Shown piece after piece: positions 63,180 through 64,000 of a stretch of 64,000 bases of DNA. Location: positions 486,465,501 to 486,529,500 of the forward strand of contig CM057459.1 of NCBI GenBank assembly GCA_016271365.2. Reading direction: 5' to 3'. Each line of letters opens with the position of its first letter. The first letter of the stretch is position 1. The DNA is from Neoceratodus forsteri (lineage: Eukaryota; Chordata; Ceratodontiformes; Ceratodontidae). The notes beneath the pieces were generated by a model, which did no database searches, was not told the DNA's origin, and saw only the letters and a list, made by a program, of their open reading frames with translations. The position numbers and the translations under genes are program-made.

Positions 63180-64000
63180 AACAAATTTTATTGAAAAGAA
63201 AAAAATATGATACAGAAGAAGGAAAAAGTAAGTAAGTAATACTTTTTATCTGTTGAGCACCCATTTCCAGAGATTCAGGGTGCTGTACAAAAGTCAGAAC
63301 AGTACAAGCATAAAATAGTTTTAAATATGCAATGCTTACATAACTTTCTATGAAATAAATAGAAAGAATAGATAGCAATATATTAACTAATATGGTTAAA
63401 ATTGTGATTTTAAGTTGAAGACATGTCAATATCCAGTGTGAGGGAGTCATACCTACATTCTAAAGCCATCACTAAATACATGTGCCTTCAGGCCCCTCTT
63501 AAAGGCTTTCAGCAAAGATGCCTCACTCAAAGATCTTGGGAGTGAGTTTCACAGGGTCAGCCTTCCCAAGTCAAATGCTTGATCCCCAGATGATTTGAGC
63601 CATGCCTGAGAACCACTAGCAGTCCCACCTTGGAGGAGCAGAGAGGGCTCTGGGTATGGTAAGGAGTCAGGAATTTACTCAGGTGGCAGGGCCCAGTCTA
63701 TATAGGGCTTTGTAGGGCAATAAACTGTACCTGAAGGTGATTCTCCACCTCTCTGGCAGCCAGTGCAGATCACACAGGACTGGGGTCACATGATAGGACC
63801 TTGGAAGGTCCATCAATAACCTGGCTGCTGCAGGCAATGTAGGACCCCTCCTTTAACTCTGAGGTAAAGAGCATTGTAGTAGTTGAGTCCAGATTTCACA
63901 AAAGCATATACTAGTAAGGGCAAGTCATCAGGTGGGATTAAAGACTTTAATCTGGGTAATATTAATAAAATAGAAAAAATCACTCCAAATGACAGATGAC
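63180..64000. repeat. Old interspersed repeat running off the window
   Basis: AGGGTGCTGTACAAAAGTC, then CCCCTCTTAAAGGCTTTCAGC, GGGCTTTGTAGGGCAATAAAC, CTGGCAGCCAGTGCAGATCA and AGCATTGTAGTAGTTGAGTC. These phrases are of a kind found in old dispersed vertebrate non-LTR-derived repeats, but I cannot name the family. No reading frame is kept. Confidence 0.45.

Overview
This window looks like transposon-dense nuclear DNA from a vertebrate, and I found no credible host exon. It holds L1-type and CR1-type non-LTR retrotransposons, Ty3/Gypsy elements (one in the Gmr1 arrangement, with a SCAN-like Gag), hAT-like and PIF/Harbinger DNA transposons, tRNA-related SINE-like pieces, and much micro- and minisatellite DNA. 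The CR1 tails built on a TTTCTATG unit, the vertebrate-type L1 and Gmr1, and the lack of coding space suggest a tetrapod with a large genome, possibly an amphibian such as a caecilian or a reptile. That is an inference from style; no species can be named from this sequence.

The layout is a series of nested insertions. (1) 0.6-14.2 kb: a minus-strand Ty3/Gypsy element (gag-pro at 12.9-14.2 kb, RT-RNase H-integrase tail at 1.0-2.9 kb) is split by a 9,964-bp hAT-like element (2,929-12,892). That element has an 8-bp target duplication, no transposase, and an interior built of repeated, inverted and foldback cassettes. (2) 14.2-17.9 kb: unassigned repeats, including a filled copy of the repeat at the left edge of the window, which carries a 292-bp insertion. 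(3) 17.9-25.0 kb: a HARBI1-like transposase pseudogene interrupted by a full-length L1 (18,035-24,346) with a 14-bp target duplication. (4) 26.3-36.3 kb: a complete Gmr1-like LTR retrotransposon with 1.2-kb LTRs and a 5-bp target duplication, whose integrase is interrupted by an antisense 5'-truncated CR1. (5) 36.3-38.6 kb: minisatellite and unassigned DNA. (6) 38.65-45.17 kb: a CR1-like fragment interrupted by a second, near full-length antisense CR1 (38,844-45,007) whose upstream end carries about 2.6 copies of a 685-bp tandem repeat. (7) 45.2-49.2 kb: SINE-like and minisatellite DNA. (8) 49.3-56.3 kb: a minus-strand LTR element with one complete 1.65-kb LTR, a truncated second LTR and a nested 1.7-kb hAT-like element, flanked by two copies of the same 0.55-kb sequence. 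(9) 56.3-64 kb: non-coding repeats, a 72-bp minisatellite and a 5'-truncated L1 with a 10-bp target duplication.

No element looks intact as a coding unit. The RT motif of the Gmr1-like element is preserved, but stops and nested insertions break all coding regions. The most informative features are the frame-continuous junctions and filled/empty site pairs, which fix element ends without any database. The strongest candidates for something undescribed are the CR1 with large 5' tandem monomers and the 10-kb transposase-less element with its cassette architecture.
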